From positions 36,326-100,325 of the forward strand of contig DASTRY010000011.1 in the NCBI GenBank assembly GCA_035760965.1: DNA of 64,000 nt, written 5' to 3'. Below are positions 1-9,409 of the stretch, piece after piece (positions within the stretch are counted from its first letter, which is position 1; every line of letters starts with the position of its first letter). Below the pieces are notes generated by a model. It was not told the origin of the DNA. It searched no databases and saw only the letters and a program-made list of their open reading frames with translations. The translations under genes were made by a program, and so were the position numbers. This DNA comes from JADGHX01 sp035760965. Its GTDB lineage: Bacteria; Pseudomonadota; Gammaproteobacteria; Steroidobacterales; Steroidobacteraceae.

Positions 1-1885
1 TGTCGCGCGACAGGGTGCCGCGGAAGCGCAGATCGGGGGTGGGCGAATAGTTGATGCCGGTCTTCCACGTCGTGACCTGGCCGCTCGTCGAGTAGTCCGT
101 GATGCGCACGGCGCCGTTCACATCGAGCAGGAAGCCCAAAGGCTTGTCACGGAGCAGCGGAACGACGACTTCCGCGTAGCCCTCCTTGACGTTGACGTCG
201 CCCGAGAGCGGCTTCGAGTTCACGGCGAACCAACCGCTCGCCTGCGAGATCGGGTCGGACGCCGCGGCGATACCGTCCTTGCGATATTCGGCGCCGACGG
301 CGAGCGAAACGTACCCGGCCCGCGTCTGAAACAGTGTCCCGTCCAAGTTTGCGCTGACGAGCGTCTGCTTTTGCCGCGAATCCAGCACCGCGGTGCCGGT
401 GAAATAGTTGAGCGCCTCCCGGCTGATCGAGCCCTCGCCGAACACGTTGATCGGCACGCAGTTCGCGATGTCCGGATCGGTGCTGTTCGGCGCGTTGAGC
501 AACGCGCGGCAGATCGGCTGACCCGTCGCCGGATTGATGACTGAGTCGATTCCGAGGTTGTAGCGCCGCACGATCTGATTGTTGCCGTCCTCGCGGCGGT
601 AGTCGTTGATGCTCTCCTGGACGGCGGCGTCCCAGTGCCAGGTCTCGCCGATCTGCCCCTTGATGCCGAGCCCGTAGCGCTGAACCTTGCTGTCCTGCGT
701 CGTGTTGGTCTTGCCTTCTTCCACGACGACGCGGCCCATGTTGAACGTCGTCACGCCGTTCGCGGTCATGATGTCGCGCACCTGCTGCGGCAGGAACGCA
801 TTGTCGATGCGAATCGGAAGCGGCGCGCGGTTGCTGACCGCATACGCGCTGTCGGAATACGCGTCGATGTCCGCATAGAGCGCGTCGGCGAACACGGAGA
901 GCCGCTCGTTGATATCGAAGCTCGCGCGCGTGAACGCCGCTTTGCGGCCGATCTCCGGCAGCACGTTGGCATCGCCCGCCATGGTGCCGCCGTCGCCGCC
1001 GATCATGAACATGGTCCCGACGTAGGTCCCGTAGTTGAACGGCAGCACCGTGCCGCCCGGCCCGAACTGGATGCCACGCAGCGCGGGGATGTTGTTGAGC
1101 GCGGCGACGCCGCCGTTCGTCAGCTGCGAGAAGCGTACGTTCGGCGACACGATGCGAGTCGGCAGGCCGTTCGGATTCGTGATCACGCCATAGCTGTCGC
1201 GGCCCCACGGGCGGCTCGACTGGCTGAGCTGACCGTGGTTCTCGTAATAGTCGAGCGCGCCGACGACGTGGAAGCGGCCGTCCACGAACGCGTGGCCGAC
1301 CGAGAGGGATGCGGCCGGCGATGAGACATCCCCGTAAGTGGACCTGCCGTACTGGAAATCGCTCTTCACGCCCTCGAAGCGATCGTTGAGGGCGATGTTC
1401 ACGACACCGGACACCGCATCGGAACCGTACGCGGCGGACGCGCCACCGGTCACGATCTCCATGCTCTTGATCAGGCCCGCCGGAATGATGTTCGAATCGA
1501 TGCCGCCGGTCGGATCGGTCGGGGCGACGCGCCGGCCGTCGAGCAGCAGCAGCGTGCGCGCGGTGCCGAGCCCACGGAGGTCGAAGTTGCTCGTGCCGAT
1601 CGGTACGCTCGAGCGGCCGTAGTTCTGATTCGCCGCGAACGCGGGCACATCGACGATCAGATCCGAGATACGCTGCACCGCCTTGATTTTCAGGTCGTCG
1701 CTGCTCACCGTCGTGAGGGGCGTCGGCGCATCGAATCCGGAGATGTGGGTGCCGGTCGCGGTCACCACGACTTCGTCGAGCTCGGAGCCGCCGGACGCGT
1801 CCTGCGCGTGAACCGCGGACGCTCCCCAGAGGGCAGCCTGGACGGAAGCCAATACAGCGGCGTTGCGGATCGTGCCTCTGCGCAT
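1..1885 (-). CDS. TonB-dependent outer-membrane receptor, C-terminus cut by window edge
   Basis: The minus-strand frame opens at ATG 1885 and is still open at base 2, giving about 628 codons. The N-terminus is a Sec signal peptide ending near AVHAQ, followed by the plug-domain opening SELDEVVVTATGT. Further on are plug-like stretches such as GIDSNIIPAGLIKSMEIVTG and SAAYGSDAVSGVVNIAL, which are typical of TonB receptors. The remainder is beta-barrel-like sequence. Such receptors import large or scarce ligands using TonB energy. The substrate is not readable from sequence. A catabolic role is inferred from the dehydrogenases and the regulator that follow. It is divergent from the CMD-family gene at 2039. 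Confidence 0.9.
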   Translation of the reverse strand, partial: MRRGTIRNAAVLASVQAALWGASAVHAQDASGGSELDEVVVTATGTHISGFDAPTPLTTVSSDDLKIKAVQRISDLIVDVPAFAANQNYGRSSVPIGTSNFDLRGLGTARTLLLLDGRRVAPTDPTGGIDSNIIPAGLIKSMEIVTGGASAAYGSDAVSGVVNIALNDRFEGVKSDFQYGRSTYGDVSSPAASLSVGHAFVDGRFHVVGALDYYENHGQLSQSSRPWGRDSYGVITNPNGLPTRIVSPNVRFSQLTNGGVAALNNIPALRGIQFGPGGTVLPFNYGTYVGTMFMIGGDGGTMAGDANVLPEIGRKAAFTRASFDINERLSVFADALYADIDAYSDSAYAVSNRAPLPIRIDNAFLPQQVRDIMTANGVTTFNMGRVVVEEGKTNTTQDSKVQRYGLGIKGQIGETWHWDAAVQESINDYRREDGNNQIVRRYNLGIDSVINPATGQPICRALLNAPNSTDPDIANCVPINVFGEGSISREALNYFTGTAVLDSRQKQTLVSANLDGTLFQTRAGYVSLAVGAEYRKDGIAAASDPISQASGWFAVNSKPLSGDVNVKEGYAEVVVPLLRDKPLGFLLDVNGAVRITDYSTSGQVTTWKTGINYSPTPDLRFRGTLSRD

Positions 1886-2038
1886 CTCTACCCCCACCCT
1901 GAATGCGACTAATTCTGTATCGTTGAACCGTATTCGATTTTCGCAATGACCGTCCAAGACCTTTGCGGTCCGGTTCCGATAATCCGGCGGCATCAAAGAA
2001 GTCGAAAGTCGCAGGTCCGCGGTTTAAGATCGCGCACC

Positions 2039-2380
2039 ATGCAAAAACCCAGCGGCAAGAAGGGCGATGAGCTCGCGGCGGTCGTGCCGGCCCTTTGCGA
2101 ATACACCGACCGCATTCTCTACGACGACGTGTGGGAGCGGCCGATCCTCTCGAAGCGCGATCGCAGCCTGATCACGATCGCGGCGCTGATCGCGATGTAT
2201 CGCCCCGAGCAGCTGACCTCCCACCTCGCCTTCGGCCTGCAGAACGGGCTCACCAAAGAGGAGATCGGCGAGGCCATCACGCATCTGGCGTTCTACACGT
2301 CGTGGCCGTCCGCCATCACGGCGAGCCGTAAATTCTTCGATCTGGTGCAGCAGCAGGAGAAGGAGACGGGCGCGCGCTAG
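2039..2380 (+). CDS. Carboxymuconolactone decarboxylase (CMD)-family protein
   Basis: The product is 113 residues and begins MQKPSGKKGDELAAVVPALC. An upstream in-frame start at 1946 would add residues with no family similarity, so ATG 2039 is preferred. The CMD fold signature is visible: ITIAALIAMYRPEQLTSHLA followed by GLTKEEIGEAITHLAFYTSW. The family includes gamma-carboxymuconolactone decarboxylase of the protocatechuate pathway and many enzymes of unknown reaction. The CxxC pair of AhpD-type peroxidases is absent. Two other CMD-family genes lie in this window, at 13103 and 21368. The substrate is unknown. Confidence 0.8.
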   Translation: MQKPSGKKGDELAAVVPALCEYTDRILYDDVWERPILSKRDRSLITIAALIAMYRPEQLTSHLAFGLQNGLTKEEIGEAITHLAFYTSWPSAITASRKFFDLVQQQEKETGAR

Positions 2381-2404
2381 CACCGGTTGCCACCGCTCGT
2401 GCGA

Positions 2405-3241
2405 ATGATGGATGCCGCATCGGACAAAGGGGCACGCGCTAGACGGCGCATACGCTCGATCGAAGTAGGGTTTCGCGTCATCCGCGCGCTGCTCGCGGCG
2501 CAGCGGCCGAGCCCGTTGCGTGACATCGCGGCCGCAGCCGGCATGGCGCCGAGCAAAGCGCACCTGTATCTCGCGAGCTTCATGCGCGAAGGCATGGCGA
2601 TGCAGGAGCCGGACACCGGCCACTACGGGCTCGGTCCTTTCGCGGCGAGCCTGGGTCTCTCCGCGATCCGCCAGCTCTCGATCGTCGACGAAGCGCGGCC
2701 CTTCCTGCGCCAGCTCTCCGAGCGCACGGGCTGCGCCGCGTATCTGTCGATTCTGGGCGAGAGCGGCCCGGCCATCGTGTCGAAGGCCGACGGCACGCGT
2801 CAGGGCGTGCTCTCCGTGCAGCTCGGCTATGTGCTGCCGCTCACGACCTCCGCGACCGGTCAGGTTTTTCTCGCATATCGCTCGCCGCAGCAACGCGCGG
2901 CGCTGCTCGACCGGGAATACGCAGGCTCCTCGCGAAATCAGGACGGGCGCGTGCCGCGAGATAAGCTCGAAGCCGCACTCGCGAAGGTGCCGAAGCGGGG
3001 CTACGCGCTGAGCTCCGGCCAGATCAATCCGAGCTTCGTCGCCGCGGCCGCTCCGGTCTTCGATCACAACGGCGATGTCGCGGCGGCCTTGACGGTGCTC
3101 GGCACCGAGCGGCACCTGCCCGCCGGAAAGCTGAAGAAAGCCATCGCGGACCTGCTCGAGATGGCCGCCGGCCTGTCGCGCGCCATCGGCGCGCCCGACC
3201 GCACGAGCGGACGCGCTAAAAAGCCATCGCGACGGACTTGA
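2405..3241 (+). CDS. IclR-family transcriptional regulator
   Basis: The product is about 278 residues from ATG 2405; a TTG at 2387 is an alternative. An N-terminal winged helix (SIEVGFRVIRALL, then DIAAAAGMAPSKAHLYLASF) is followed by a C-terminal effector domain with TSATGQVFLAY and SFVAAAAPVFDHNGDVAAAL. IclR regulators commonly control aromatic catabolism and bind small organic effectors. It lies 24 bases after the CMD-family gene and probably shares its transcript. Its 3' end overlaps the convergent aldehyde dehydrogenase by 26 bases. The palindrome at 4734 between the aldehyde dehydrogenase and GMC genes is a plausible but untested target. Confidence 0.9.
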   Translation: MMDAASDKGARARRRIRSIEVGFRVIRALLAAQRPSPLRDIAAAAGMAPSKAHLYLASFMREGMAMQEPDTGHYGLGPFAASLGLSAIRQLSIVDEARPFLRQLSERTGCAAYLSILGESGPAIVSKADGTRQGVLSVQLGYVLPLTTSATGQVFLAYRSPQQRAALLDREYAGSSRNQDGRVPRDKLEAALAKVPKRGYALSSGQINPSFVAAAAPVFDHNGDVAAALTVLGTERHLPAGKLKKAIADLLEMAAGLSRAIGAPDRTSGRAKKPSRRT

Positions 3242-4706
3242 GCTCCGTGTAGGCCTCGATGCCTGCACGACCGTTCTCGCGCCCCCAGCCCGACTGCTTG
3301 AATCCGCCGAACGGCAGCGCCGGATCGAGCCCGCCGCCATTCACGCGCACCGTGCCGGCCTTGAGCCGGCGCACGAGCTGATGCGCGGCCGCGAGGTTGT
3401 TGGTCCACACGACGGCGCCGAGCCCGTAATTGCCGGCATTCGCCATGTCGGCGACCTTCGCGAGATCGCCTTCCTCGAAGCGCATCGCGCACAGCACGGG
3501 GCCGAATATTTCTTCGCGCACGACGCGCATCGATTCCGTGGTGTTCGTGAGCACGGTCGGTTGCACGAAGTAACCATCCGCATTGGCCGTGGTGCGCTTC
3601 GTGATTCGCGTGGCACCTTGCTCCAGACCGCTTGCCACGTAACCCTCGACGCGGCGCTGCTGCTCTTCGGAAACCACGGGCCCCATCTGCGTCGTCGGCT
3701 CGAGCCCTGAGCCCAGCACGATCTTGTCGGCATAGTCGGCGACGCGCGCGACGAGCTCGTCGAACACCCGAGCGTCTGCGTAGAGCCGCGACCCCGCGTT
3801 GCAGATCTGGCCGGCGTTCGTGAAGATCGAGCGCGCCGCGCCCATGGCGACCTTCTCGACGTCCGCATCGGGCAGCACGATCACCGGCGTCTTGCCACCC
3901 AGCTCCAAGGTGACGCGTTTGAAGTTGCCGGCTGCGGCGTGCAGGATCGCGCGGCCCACCTCGGTCGAGCCGGTGAACGTAACCTTGTCGACGCCCGCAT
4001 GCGCCGTGAGCGCGGCACCGGCCTCCTCTCCCGTTCCCGTCAGCAGATTGAATGCTCCTTCCGGAAAGCCGACTTCGAGCACGAGATGCGCAAGGCGCAG
4101 CGCCGTGAGCGGCGTTTGCTCTGCGGGCTTCAGAATGACGGCGCAGCCGGCCGCGAGCGCCGGCGCGATCTTCGTCGCCGCCATCGCCAACGGCGAGTTC
4201 CACGGCACGATCTGCGCCACGACCCCGACGGGCTCGCGGACCGTGTACGCGTGCCAGTTGCCCGGATTCGAGAGCGCGATGGTTTCCCCGGTGAGCTTGG
4301 TGCACCAGCCCGCGTTGTAGCGGATCACCTCGATCGTGTGCGGGATGTCGAAGTAGCGCGACTCGCGCAGCGGCTTGCCGTTGTCGAGCGTTTCCAGCAC
4401 GGCGAATTCATCCGCATGCGCCTCGACGAGGTCCGCGAGCTTCCAGAGCAGCTTCGCGCGCTCGGATGCCTTCTGGGCCGCAAGCGGGCCTTCGAGCGCT
4501 GTGCGCGCTGCGCGCACCGCGAGATCGACGTCGGCAGCGTCCGCGGCGGCAACGGATGCGAGCTTCTCCTTCGTCGCCGGATTGAACGTATCGAAGCTGC
4601 GACCGGACTGCGCGTCGCGCCACACGCCGCCGATGAGCAGCCGATGGCGCGAAGCTGCGAAATTCAAAGCCTTCTTCAGCGCTGCGGCCTGGGCATCTGC
4701 ATCCAT
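3216..4706 (-). CDS. NAD(P)-dependent aldehyde dehydrogenase
   Basis: The product has 496 residues, full length for the ALDH superfamily. The oxyanion Asn is N170 (PWN), the general base is E268 (TLELGGK) and the catalytic Cys is C302 (GQICNAGSR). The C-terminal PFGGFKQSGWGRE signature is present. It oxidises an aldehyde to a carboxylate in the cytosol. The substrate is not determined. The hydroxycinnamoyl-CoA hydratase-lyase at 6418 releases an aromatic aldehyde, so a vanillin or 4-hydroxybenzaldehyde dehydrogenase role is a reasonable inference. It is divergent from the GMC oxidoreductase across an 86-base AT-rich gap holding a palindrome. Confidence 0.9.
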   Translation of the reverse strand: MDADAQAAALKKALNFAASRHRLLIGGVWRDAQSGRSFDTFNPATKEKLASVAAADAADVDLAVRAARTALEGPLAAQKASERAKLLWKLADLVEAHADEFAVLETLDNGKPLRESRYFDIPHTIEVIRYNAGWCTKLTGETIALSNPGNWHAYTVREPVGVVAQIVPWNSPLAMAATKIAPALAAGCAVILKPAEQTPLTALRLAHLVLEVGFPEGAFNLLTGTGEEAGAALTAHAGVDKVTFTGSTEVGRAILHAAAGNFKRVTLELGGKTPVIVLPDADVEKVAMGAARSIFTNAGQICNAGSRLYADARVFDELVARVADYADKIVLGSGLEPTTQMGPVVSEEQQRRVEGYVASGLEQGATRITKRTTANADGYFVQPTVLTNTTESMRVVREEIFGPVLCAMRFEEGDLAKVADMANAGNYGLGAVVWTNNLAAAHQLVRRLKAGTVRVNGGGLDPALPFGGFKQSGWGRENGRAGIEAYTELKSVAMAF

Positions 4707-4733
4707 CGGGGTCTCCGCGGTGTGTACTGTGAT

Positions 4734-4748
4734 TTCGTCAATGACGAA
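4734..4748. promoter_or_regulatory. Perfect 15-base palindrome in a divergent promoter
   Basis: TTCGTCA-A-TGACGAA is an exact inverted repeat with a one-base centre. It sits in the AT-rich gap between the aldehyde dehydrogenase (starts at 4706, minus) and the GMC oxidoreductase (starts at 4793, plus), next to an AT-rich stretch resembling -10 elements. Position and symmetry suggest an operator for both genes. The bound regulator is unknown. Confidence 0.5.
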
Positions 4749-4792
4749 TACTATATGGCAATATAAAAAATTGCGGCACGGGGGTCGAACGA

Positions 4793-6421
4793 GTGCAGAG
4801 CTACGACTACGTCATCGTCGGGGCGGGATCGGCGGGCTGTGTTCTGGCCAATCGGCTGAGTGAAGAGGCAAACGCGCAGGTCTTGCTCCTCGAGGCCGGC
4901 GACGCGGACCGTCACCCGCTCCTCGCCATGCCGCTCGGCTTTCTCGCCGCTGCGCGCAGCCCGTCACTCGACTGGGGTTACGCGAGCGAGCCCGAGCCGC
5001 ACATGAACGGCCGCAGCCTGCCGCTCCCGCGCGGCAAAATCCTCGGCGGTTGTTCGACCATCAACGGCATGATCTACATGCGCGGTCACCCGCGCGACTA
5101 CGACGAGTGGCGCGAGCTCGGCTGCACGGGATGGGGCCACATAGATGTGCTGCCCTACTTCCGCAAGATGGAAAGCAGCTGGCGCGGCGCGAGTGAAGCA
5201 CATGGCGCGGAGGGCCCGCTCACCGTGCAGCGCGTGGACAGCACGCGGCTGGTGGGCGATCCGGTCTGGCGCGCCGCACGCGTCGCCGGTCATGAACCGG
5301 TCAACGATTTCAGCTTCGAGCCGGCGACGGGCTTCGGCGAGTGCGAAGTCACGGTCGACCGCAACGGACGGCGTGCGAGCACCTCTCGTGCCTATCTGCG
5401 GCCCGCACGCGGCCGCCGGAACTTGACGGTACTGACCGGCGCCACTGCGACTCGCATTCTGATGCGCGATCGCCGCGCATGCGGCGTCTCATACATCCGC
5501 AATGGAGTCGCCGAACAGGTTCAAGCGCGGCGCGAAGTCATCCTGTCATGTGGCGCCTACAACTCACCGCACCTGCTGATGCTCTCGGGTATCGGGCCCG
5601 GCGAGCACTTGCGTGAGCACGGCCTCGAAGTCGTTCACGACCTGCCCGGAGTTGGACGCAATCTTTCCGAGCATCCCGTCGTGTACGCCGAATTTGCGAC
5701 GCGCGAGCCGATCACCTTCCTCAATTCCCTGCGGCTCGATCGGCTGGTCGGCTCGGCGCTGCGGTGGGCCATCCGCGGTACGGGACCGCTCGCCTCGCTC
5801 GTGTGCAGCTGCGTGCTCATGGTCAAGACCCGCGCCGGCCTCGAGCGCCCCGACATTCAGCTCATGGTGTTACCGGTGCGACTGGACGCGCGCCCGTGGC
5901 TGCCCGGATTCGGAGCGCGTCAGATGCACGTGTTCTCCGTGATGGTGATCCAGCTGCATCCCGAAAGCCGCGGGCGTGTCGAGCTGCGCTCGGCAGATCC
6001 CGCGGACCCGCCGAAGATTTCATTGAACCTGCTCGCGACCCGGCACGATCTCGCGGAACTGCGGCGTGGCATCGCAGTCGTGCGCAAGCTGTTTGCGACG
6101 CCGCCGCTCACCGAGCTCATCGCGCGCGAGGTCAGACCCGGTGCGCAGGTGCGCGACGAGGATGCGCTCGACGCGTACCTACGCAACAACGTGCGCGTGA
6201 CTCAGCATCCCGTCGGCACGTGTGCAATGGGCGTCTCCGGGCAGGCCGTCGTTTGTCCGCGCTTGCGTGTGCGGGGCATGGAGGGTCTGCGAGTGGTGGA
6301 CGCCTCCATCATGCCGACGATTCCCGGCGGCAACACCAACGCGCCGGTCATCATGATCGCCGAGAAGGCCGCGGACATGATCCGGGAGGATCACGCCCGC
6401 GGCGCGTCCTCAGCGCACTAA
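4793..6421 (+). CDS. GMC-family FAD oxidoreductase (choline dehydrogenase type)
   Basis: The product has 542 residues and starts at GTG 4793, placing the FAD-binding motif GAGSAGCVLANRLSE at the extreme N-terminus as expected. GMC signature 1 is GGCSTINGMIYMRGHPRDYD, and the second is near SCGAYNSPHLLMLSGIGP. The active-site His lies in QHPVGTCAMG, and the C-terminal block is PGGNTNAPVIMIAEKAA. GMC enzymes oxidise primary alcohols, including aryl and polyol substrates. With the divergent aldehyde dehydrogenase it could form an alcohol-to-aldehyde-to-acid pair; that is inference. Its stop overlaps the convergent hydratase-lyase by four bases. Confidence 0.9.
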   Translation: MQSYDYVIVGAGSAGCVLANRLSEEANAQVLLLEAGDADRHPLLAMPLGFLAAARSPSLDWGYASEPEPHMNGRSLPLPRGKILGGCSTINGMIYMRGHPRDYDEWRELGCTGWGHIDVLPYFRKMESSWRGASEAHGAEGPLTVQRVDSTRLVGDPVWRAARVAGHEPVNDFSFEPATGFGECEVTVDRNGRRASTSRAYLRPARGRRNLTVLTGATATRILMRDRRACGVSYIRNGVAEQVQARREVILSCGAYNSPHLLMLSGIGPGEHLREHGLEVVHDLPGVGRNLSEHPVVYAEFATREPITFLNSLRLDRLVGSALRWAIRGTGPLASLVCSCVLMVKTRAGLERPDIQLMVLPVRLDARPWLPGFGARQMHVFSVMVIQLHPESRGRVELRSADPADPPKISLNLLATRHDLAELRRGIAVVRKLFATPPLTELIAREVRPGAQVRDEDALDAYLRNNVRVTQHPVGTCAMGVSGQAVVCPRLRVRGMEGLRVVDASIMPTIPGGNTNAPVIMIAEKAADMIREDHARGASSAH

Positions 6422-7272
6422 CGCGTGTAGTTGCCGAGACCGGGGCGGAAGCTCTTCTGGTCGAGGAACTGCTTGAGCCCCTGTTCCTTCCCTTTCTCCG
6501 GATCGACGAAGTTCGTCTGATCGACCTTCGCGGTCAGATACTCCGCGGCCTGCTCCCAGGTCATCTCGCGCGCGTACTTGTAAGCCATGCGCGCCTGCCG
6601 CAGCACCGTCGGATTCTTCCCGAGCAGCTCGCGAGCGAGCTCCGCCGTTCGCTGCACCAGCTGGCTCGCCGGGACCGCCTCGTTCACGAGCCCGAGCTCC
6701 GCGGCCTTCGTGCCGTTGAACTGCTTGCCCGTCATCACGTAGTAGAGCGCTTGGCGATCCCCCATCACCGTTGCGATCGCCTTGCTGACGACGCCGCCCG
6801 GGATCACGCCCCAGTTGATTTCGGAGAGACCGAACACGGCGTCCTGATCGGCGATCGCGAGATCACAGCAGATGAGCGGGGTGAACGCGCCGCCGAAGCA
6901 CCAGCCGTTCACCATCGCGATCGTCGGCTTCGGGTAGTGCATGAGCGTGCGCCACTGCCAGGCGCGAGTGGAACGATACGCGCGCTGCCGCTCGATGTCG
7001 GAGAGACCGTCGGTCGCGCGAAAGAAGTCCTTGAGGTCCATGCCGGCCGAGAACGCGCTGCCCACTCCCGTCAGCACCAAGACGCCACACCGGTTGTCGA
7101 TCTCCAGCGCATCGAGCACCTGGTTCATTTCCTCCGCGAGCGCGACGCTCATCGCGTTGCGTTTTTCGGGCCGGTTCAGCCGCACCCAGGCAATGCCGTC
7201 GGTGAGCTCGACGGCAACGTTCTTGCCGCCCGGAATGCCCGGTGTGTGCGGGGCGGCTGCGCTCTGCTCCAT
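6418..7272 (-). CDS. ech: Hydroxycinnamoyl-CoA hydratase-lyase (feruloyl-CoA hydratase/aldolase)
   Basis: The product has 284 residues of the enoyl-CoA hydratase/isomerase family. It matches the Pseudomonas Ech/HCHL pattern closely: AMVNGWCFGGAF, the catalytic-Glu segment GLSEINWG (E151), the Tyr in AEYLTAKVDQ (Y245), and the ending KQFLDQKSFRPGL. This enzyme hydrates feruloyl-, caffeoyl- or coumaroyl-CoA and cleaves it to an aromatic aldehyde and acetyl-CoA. An AGGAG ribosome site lies 6 bases before ATG 7272. It is the last gene of the ten-gene operon, nine bases after the ADP-forming ligase that would supply its CoA thioester. Exact substrate preference is not readable. Confidence 0.85.
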   Translation of the reverse strand: MEQSAAAPHTPGIPGGKNVAVELTDGIAWVRLNRPEKRNAMSVALAEEMNQVLDALEIDNRCGVLVLTGVGSAFSAGMDLKDFFRATDGLSDIERQRAYRSTRAWQWRTLMHYPKPTIAMVNGWCFGGAFTPLICCDLAIADQDAVFGLSEINWGVIPGGVVSKAIATVMGDRQALYYVMTGKQFNGTKAAELGLVNEAVPASQLVQRTAELARELLGKNPTVLRQARMAYKYAREMTWEQAAEYLTAKVDQTNFVDPEKGKEQGLKQFLDQKSFRPGLGNYTR

Positions 7273-7281
7273 TGCTGACTC

Positions 7282-9390
7282 CTACTGCTCTGTGTCTCTG
7301 ACGATCAATGCATCCAGCGCCATCGCACCCGCGCCTGCCGCGAAGACCATGACGGGATTGATATCGATTTCCCGAATGGACGGGTCCGCGCGCATCGCGT
7401 TACCGAGCGTCAGCACGATGTCCGCGAGCGCGCTCACGTCGCGCGGCGGCTGGCCGCGAAACGCGCCGAGCAGCGCCGCGCCTTTCAGCGCGCGAATCCG
7501 CTCGACTGCGCGCGCATGAGAGATGTCGGGCGGCAGGAATTCGACGGCACGCAACGCCTCGATCCATACGCCGCCGAGGCCGACCAGGATGACGGGCCCC
7601 CACCGCGGATCGTTCTTCGCACCGACGACCATCTCGAGCCCGGGCGGCGCCATCTGCTCGACGAGGACGCCGGCGAGCGACGCGCCGGCGAGCGCGGTGG
7701 ACACGTTGTCGTGCAACCGATTCCACGCCGCGTCGAGCTCCTGCGCGTTGGCGATCCCGACGACGACGCCACCGACGTCGCTTTTGTGATGCAGGCTCGC
7801 CGCCTGCGCCTTGATCACGAGCGGGAAGCCGATCGCGCGCGCCGCGTCGTGCGCTTGTTCCAGGGTCCGTACGAGCCGGCCGGCGGGAACACGCACGCCC
7901 AGCTCTCGCAGCCACGCCTTGCCGACGTATTCGGGAATGGCCCCTGCTCCTGCGAGCGCCGGCACTTCGCGCACAGCACTGTTGCGATGGACCGCCGCAT
8001 CCCGCGCAACCGCGTGCCGATGCAGCGCCGCCATTGCCCGTAGCGTGCGCTCCGGTGAGCGAAAAAACGGAATCTCGTTCTCGCGAACCCAGTCCAGGAA
8101 TTGCGGATCGAGCGGCGCGCCGTCACCGGTGAGCGTCAGGATCAGCGGCCTGTCCGTCGTTCGCGTCAACGGAATGAGTGCCTGCACCTTCGCGCGCTGC
8201 TGGTGAGGACCGCCGGGAGTCATCGCCCAGATGACCGAGCCGGTCGCAGGGTCCTCGAGCAGCGCCTGCGTCGTGGTCGCGAAGATGCCCGCATCCGCAT
8301 AGCCGGCAGCGCCGAGATCGAGCGGATTGTCGATCTCCACGTTCGCCGGTGCGAGCGCTTTGAGCTTCTCGAGGGTGAGTGCGCTCGGGCGCACGGCGGG
8401 CAAACCGACGTCTTCCATCGTATCGAGGGAGAGCGCGCGGATCGCACCCGAATTCGTGACCATCGCCGCGTCTCCGGCCGCCGGACGCGGGTAGCGCTGC
8501 AGGATCGCCGTTGCATCGAGCAGCTCGTCCATCGTTTCGACGAGTGCCACCGCCTCGTTCTCGACGGCCGTCTTCATGACGGCGTAGTCACCCGCGAGCG
8601 CACCCGTGTGAGACTGCGCGGCAGCCTGCGCGCGAGCGCTTCGTCCAGGATGCAGCATAACGATGGGCACGCCCTGCTCGCGCGCGCGGCGCGCAATGGC
8701 GAGGAAGGCCGCAGGGTCCCGAATCTGCTCGACGTACAGCGCCACCGCGGTGACACCCTCGCGGATGGCGTGCGCGATGAAATCGTCGACACGGAGAACG
8801 GCTTCGTTGCCCGTCGAGATCACATGCGAGACCGCGATGCCGCGCGCTTGCAGCGAGCTGCGCACGTTTGCGGCCGTGGCGCCGCTCTGCGCAATGACGG
8901 CGACACGCCGGCTCTCGGCCGCGAGCTTGCGCTGTTCGAAGCTCAGATCCTCGAAGGACGCGCACATGCCGTCCACGTAGTTCGCAAAGCCGAGGCAATT
9001 CGGCCCGAGCAACGCCAGGCCGCCCTCGCGGCACAGCGCCGCGATCGCATCTTGTTCGGCCCGACCCGCAGCGCCGCTTTCGCCGAACCCCGTTGCGAAG
9101 ACGACGGCGCCGCCGACGCCGCGCGCCACGCAGTCCTCGAGAGCTTGCCGGATCGCCACGCGGGGTAGATTGAGAATGACGGCGTCCGTGCCTTCCGGAA
9201 TATCGCGCAGGGACTTCACGCACGCTTGACCCTCGATCTCGGTGCGAGTCGGGCTCACGAGCGTGAGTGGACCCTTGAATCCCGAGGAACGGAGATTCCT
9301 CAGAATCGCACCGCCGATCGAGCGCGGATCGGGCGATGCGCCGGCCACCGCGACAGTGGCGGGACGAAGCAAGCGATCGAGGTTGAACAC
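7282..9390 (-). CDS. ADP-forming acyl-CoA synthetase, probable feruloyl-CoA synthetase (FerA-like)
   Basis: The product has 702 residues and a GTG start. The N-terminal CoA-binding domain (VAVAGASPDPRSIGGAILRN) is followed by a succinyl-CoA-ligase-like region with SHTGALAGDYAVM, whose His is the likely phospho-carrier. A C-terminal ATP-grasp domain runs from about residue 480 (GFPLVIKAQAASLHHKSDVGG) to EIDINPVMVF. This is the fused NDP-forming acetate-CoA ligase architecture used by Sphingobium FerA for ferulate activation. Location directly before an Ech homologue and after an aromatic-acid carrier supports hydroxycinnamate-CoA ligase. Other acyl substrates remain possible. Confidence 0.75.
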   Translation of the reverse strand: MFNLDRLLRPATVAVAGASPDPRSIGGAILRNLRSSGFKGPLTLVSPTRTEIEGQACVKSLRDIPEGTDAVILNLPRVAIRQALEDCVARGVGGAVVFATGFGESGAAGRAEQDAIAALCREGGLALLGPNCLGFANYVDGMCASFEDLSFEQRKLAAESRRVAVIAQSGATAANVRSSLQARGIAVSHVISTGNEAVLRVDDFIAHAIREGVTAVALYVEQIRDPAAFLAIARRAREQGVPIVMLHPGRSARAQAAAQSHTGALAGDYAVMKTAVENEAVALVETMDELLDATAILQRYPRPAAGDAAMVTNSGAIRALSLDTMEDVGLPAVRPSALTLEKLKALAPANVEIDNPLDLGAAGYADAGIFATTTQALLEDPATGSVIWAMTPGGPHQQRAKVQALIPLTRTTDRPLILTLTGDGAPLDPQFLDWVRENEIPFFRSPERTLRAMAALHRHAVARDAAVHRNSAVREVPALAGAGAIPEYVGKAWLRELGVRVPAGRLVRTLEQAHDAARAIGFPLVIKAQAASLHHKSDVGGVVVGIANAQELDAAWNRLHDNVSTALAGASLAGVLVEQMAPPGLEMVVGAKNDPRWGPVILVGLGGVWIEALRAVEFLPPDISHARAVERIRALKGAALLGAFRGQPPRDVSALADIVLTLGNAMRADPSIREIDINPVMVFAAGAGAMALDALIVRDTEQ

Positions 9391-9409
9391 GCCTTGCGAT
9401 TCCTCGTGC

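Noticed and set aside
147..1946. A 599-codon minus-strand frame over the left TonB receptor
   Set aside because: It is out of frame with the recognisable receptor, which opens at 1885 and has all the plug motifs.
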